From contig NZ_CP059733.1 in NCBI RefSeq assembly GCF_000948985.2, forward strand, positions 992,001 to 1,056,000: 64,000 bases of DNA, read 5' to 3'. The position numbers were made by a program, and so were the translations under genes. The notes beneath the pieces were generated by a model, which worked only from the letters and a program-made list of their open reading frames with translations, made no database searches and was not told the DNA's origin. Source of the stretch: Thalassomonas viridans (GTDB lineage: Bacteria; Pseudomonadota; Gammaproteobacteria; Enterobacterales; Alteromonadaceae). Of this stretch, positions 61,980 to 64,000 are shown in pieces (position 1 is the first letter of the stretch; every line of letters begins with the position of its first letter).

Positions 61980-63833
61980 TTACTCGCCGTCTAAGAAGCT
62001 TTTCAGCTGCTCTGAACGGGACGGATGGCGAAGTTTACGCAGGGCTTTCGCTTCAATCTGACGGATACGCTCACGGGTAACGTCAAACTGTTTACCTACT
62101 TCTTCCAGAGTGTGGTCGGTATTCATGTCGATACCGAAACGCATTCTCAATACTTTGGCTTCACGGGCGGTCAGGCCGGCCAGCACTTCGTGGGTGGCAT
62201 TTTTCAGGTTTTCTGAAGTGGCAGAATCAACCGGTAATTCACCGCTGCCGTCTTCAATAAAGTCACCTAAGTGCGAATCTTCATCATCACCGATCGGGGT
62301 TTCCATGGAAATCGGCTCTTTGGCGATTTTCAGTACCTTACGGATCTTGTCTTCCGGCATGATCATGCGCTCTGCCAGCTCTTCCGGGGTCGGCTCGCGG
62401 CCCATTTCCTGCAGCATCTGACGGGAAACGCGGTTAAGCTTGTTGATGGTTTCGATCATATGCACCGGAATACGTATGGTTCTGGCCTGGTCGGCAATCG
62501 AGCGGGTGATCGCCTGACGGATCCACCAGGTAGCATAAGTCGAGAACTTGTAACCGCGGCGGTATTCGAATTTGTCTACCGCTTTCATCAGACCGATATT
62601 ACCTTCCTGGATCAGATCCAGGAACTGCAAACCACGGTTGGTGTATTTCTTGGCAATGGAGATAACCAGACGTAAGTTGGCTTCCACCATTTCTTTTTTC
62701 GCACGGCGGGCTTTCGCTTCACCGATAGACATGCGGCGGTTGATGTCTTTAATGCCGTGTACGTTCAGGTAAGTTTCCTGCTCAAGCATGCTGAGCTTGT
62801 ATATACAACGCTCGACGTCCTGCTCGACATTTTTCAGCTTGGCAGAATAAGGTTCGCCGGCATTCATCTGCTCGATAAACCAGTCTTTTGAGGTTTCGTT
62901 ACCCGGGAATATCTTGATAAAGGTTGCCTTTGGCATACCGGCGCCAACCACGCAGTGTTTCATGATCAAACGCTCCTGAACACGTAAACGGTCCATCACG
63001 CTGCGCATGTTTTTCACCAGGCGGTCAAACACTTTCGGGATAAGGCGGAATTCTTTGAAGACATCGGCGATACCGTCAATGGCGGCCTGTGAATCTACGT
63101 GGCCGCGGCCTTTTTCGTCGATAACCTTATTGGCGTGCTCGTAGGCTTCGCGCAAGGCGGCGAACTTCTCTTTGGCGACTTCCGGATCCGGGCCGCTTTC
63201 TTCGTCATCGTCGTCGCTTTCACTCTCGTCGTCATCGTCGAGGTCGGCGTCTTCATCTTTGAGATCTTCATCTGACAGCTCAGAGCCGATATGGGTGGCG
63301 GCTGCGGCAATGTCGTCGTCCTGGGCATCGGGGTCGAGGAAACCGACGACTATGTCGCTTAAGCGGATTTCTTCGGCAACATAGTTATCCCATTGCTCCA
63401 ACAGGAAATTGATGGCCGGCGGGTATTCGGCAACGCTGTGTTGCACTTCTTTAATACCTTCTTCGATGCGCTTGGCGATCACGATTTCACCCTTGCGGGT
63501 CAACAGCTCAACGGTACCCATTTCACGCATGTACATACGTACCGGGTCGGTTGTGCGGCCGATTTCGCTTTCTACGGTTGCCAGCGCCGCTGCGGCAGCT
63601 TCTGCAGCATCTTCGTCGGTATTGGCTTCACTCATCATCAACGTATCCGTATCCGGTGCGTTTTCAAACACCTGAATACCCATGTCGTTGATCATTCGAA
63701 TGATGTCTTCAACCTGATCGGAATCGATAATATCCTGAGGAAGATGATCGTTAACCTCGGCAAAGGTCAAGTATCCTTGCTCTTTACCTTTGGTTATTAA
63801 CTCTTTAAGTCTGGATTGTGGGGCTTGAACCAT
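61980..63833 (-). CDS. rpoD: RNA polymerase sigma factor RpoD (sigma-70)
   Basis: Housekeeping sigma factor of 617 residues (E. coli 613). Region 1.1 at the start ([20 protein letters not shown]), region 1.2 ([20 protein letters not shown]), an acidic non-conserved region of the usual gammaproteobacterial type at about 175-225 (a run of Asp/Glu), region 2 ([40 protein letters not shown]), region 3 and region 4.2 ([20 protein letters not shown]). The start ATG 63833 lies upstream of [13 protein letters not shown]. The usual dnaG neighbour is not visible and may lie beyond 64000. Confidence 0.98.
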   Translation of the reverse strand: MVQAPQSRLKELITKGKEQGYLTFAEVNDHLPQDIIDSDQVEDIIRMINDMGIQVFENAPDTDTLMMSEANTDEDAAEAAAAALATVESEIGRTTDPVRMYMREMGTVELLTRKGEIVIAKRIEEGIKEVQHSVAEYPPAINFLLEQWDNYVAEEIRLSDIVVGFLDPDAQDDDIAAAATHIGSELSDEDLKDEDADLDDDDESESDDDDEESGPDPEVAKEKFAALREAYEHANKVIDEKGRGHVDSQAAIDGIADVFKEFRLIPKVFDRLVKNMRSVMDRLRVQERLIMKHCVVGAGMPKATFIKIFPGNETSKDWFIEQMNAGEPYSAKLKNVEQDVERCIYKLSMLEQETYLNVHGIKDINRRMSIGEAKARRAKKEMVEANLRLVISIAKKYTNRGLQFLDLIQEGNIGLMKAVDKFEYRRGYKFSTYATWWIRQAITRSIADQARTIRIPVHMIETINKLNRVSRQMLQEMGREPTPEELAERMIMPEDKIRKVLKIAKEPISMETPIGDDEDSHLGDFIEDGSGELPVDSATSENLKNATHEVLAGLTAREAKVLRMRFGIDMNTDHTLEEVGKQFDVTRERIRQIEAKALRKLRHPSRSEQLKSFLDGE

Positions 63834-64000
63834 TGACGAGTGTCCACCTATGTATGGCTATCAAAATTAGAAAAATAAAGCAGGAAATTGTAGCAAGGCT
63901 ACGGATAAATTTCCAGCAATAAACTTTTACGATGCTGAATTAGCGTTACTTTAATTATAGTTGTTGCTATTCAACTCGCGTTACGCGTTAAGCAGCGCCT
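63834..64000. other. Upstream region of rpoD to the window edge
   Basis: No coding region seen in the last 167 bp. It should hold the rpoD promoter or the gap from dnaG. No clear promoter could be fixed. Confidence 0.4.

Noticed and set aside
63172..63384. Ser-rich plus-strand frame inside rpoD
   Set aside because: Antisense of the acidic region of rpoD, where Asp and Glu codons read as Ser in the opposite frame.

Overview
The window reads as chromosome of a marine gammaproteobacterium of the Alteromonadales, most like Colwelliaceae (Thalassomonas/Colwellia type). This is inferred from a typical gammaproteobacterial RNase P RNA, full-length RpoD, RsmI next to LpoA, HU, tRNA-Ile2, many LysR regulators, and the presence of both PEP-CTERM and GlyGly-CTERM surface-sorting tails. 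No phage, plasmid, CRISPR array or complete insertion sequence was found. The species call is inference.

Layout. 1-3.9 kb is core: lpoA (cut by the window edge), rsmI, an orphan periplasmic binding protein and rnpB. 3.9-6.6 kb looks AT-richer and accessory: a LysR regulator, a 201-bp MITE-like palindrome, a PEP-CTERM protein and an orphan terminator. 6.6-12.1 kb holds stress and xenobiotic genes: a secreted DJ-1/PfpI protein, a secreted haloalkane dehalogenase, an azoreductase with divergent LysR, a monoheme c-type cytochrome, and a RibD-type reductase with a divergent TetR and a perfect operator palindrome. 12.1-19.0 kb is an envelope-remodelling island: a PmrAB-like two-component system divergent from a phosphoethanolamine transferase, PAP2 phosphatase, diacylglycerol kinase and a sulfatase-fold transferase. 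19.0-21.7 kb encodes a Tat-exported IorAB-type molybdenum oxidoreductase. 21.8-29.4 kb is the pbpC/alpha-2-macroglobulin pair.

29.5-32.0 kb has small genes, mostly of unknown function, plus a PhnA/YjdM zinc-ribbon protein. 32.0-46.7 kb is transport: an adaptor/ATPase/FtsX-permease exporter divergent from a sigma-54 response regulator and histidine kinase, with plausible upstream activator sites and a -24/-12 promoter between them; a GntR(YtrA)/ABC-2 operon; and a second ATPase/permease/adaptor set. 46.8-48.5 kb has HU and a soluble CZB chemoreceptor. Directly after the chemoreceptor terminator lies a group II intron without a maturase gene.

49.3-55.9 kb is accessory: a large secreted protein of unknown function, a LysR regulator and three peroxiredoxin-fold genes, ending at tRNA-Ile2(CAU). 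56.2-61.7 kb encodes a coherent surface/periplasmic set: a choice-of-anchor-B/Calx-beta protein with a GlyGly-CTERM tail, an MbnP-like lipoprotein, an MbnH-like diheme peroxidase homologue and a beta-barrel protein. 62.0-63.8 kb is rpoD with its terminator.

The most interesting items are the MbnP/MbnH locus outside any methanobactin context, the lipid A-type modification island with its built-in DgkA recycling step, the sigma-54 exporter switch, the triple peroxiredoxin cluster, the ORF-less group II intron, the MITE-like palindrome and the exported haloalkane dehalogenase.
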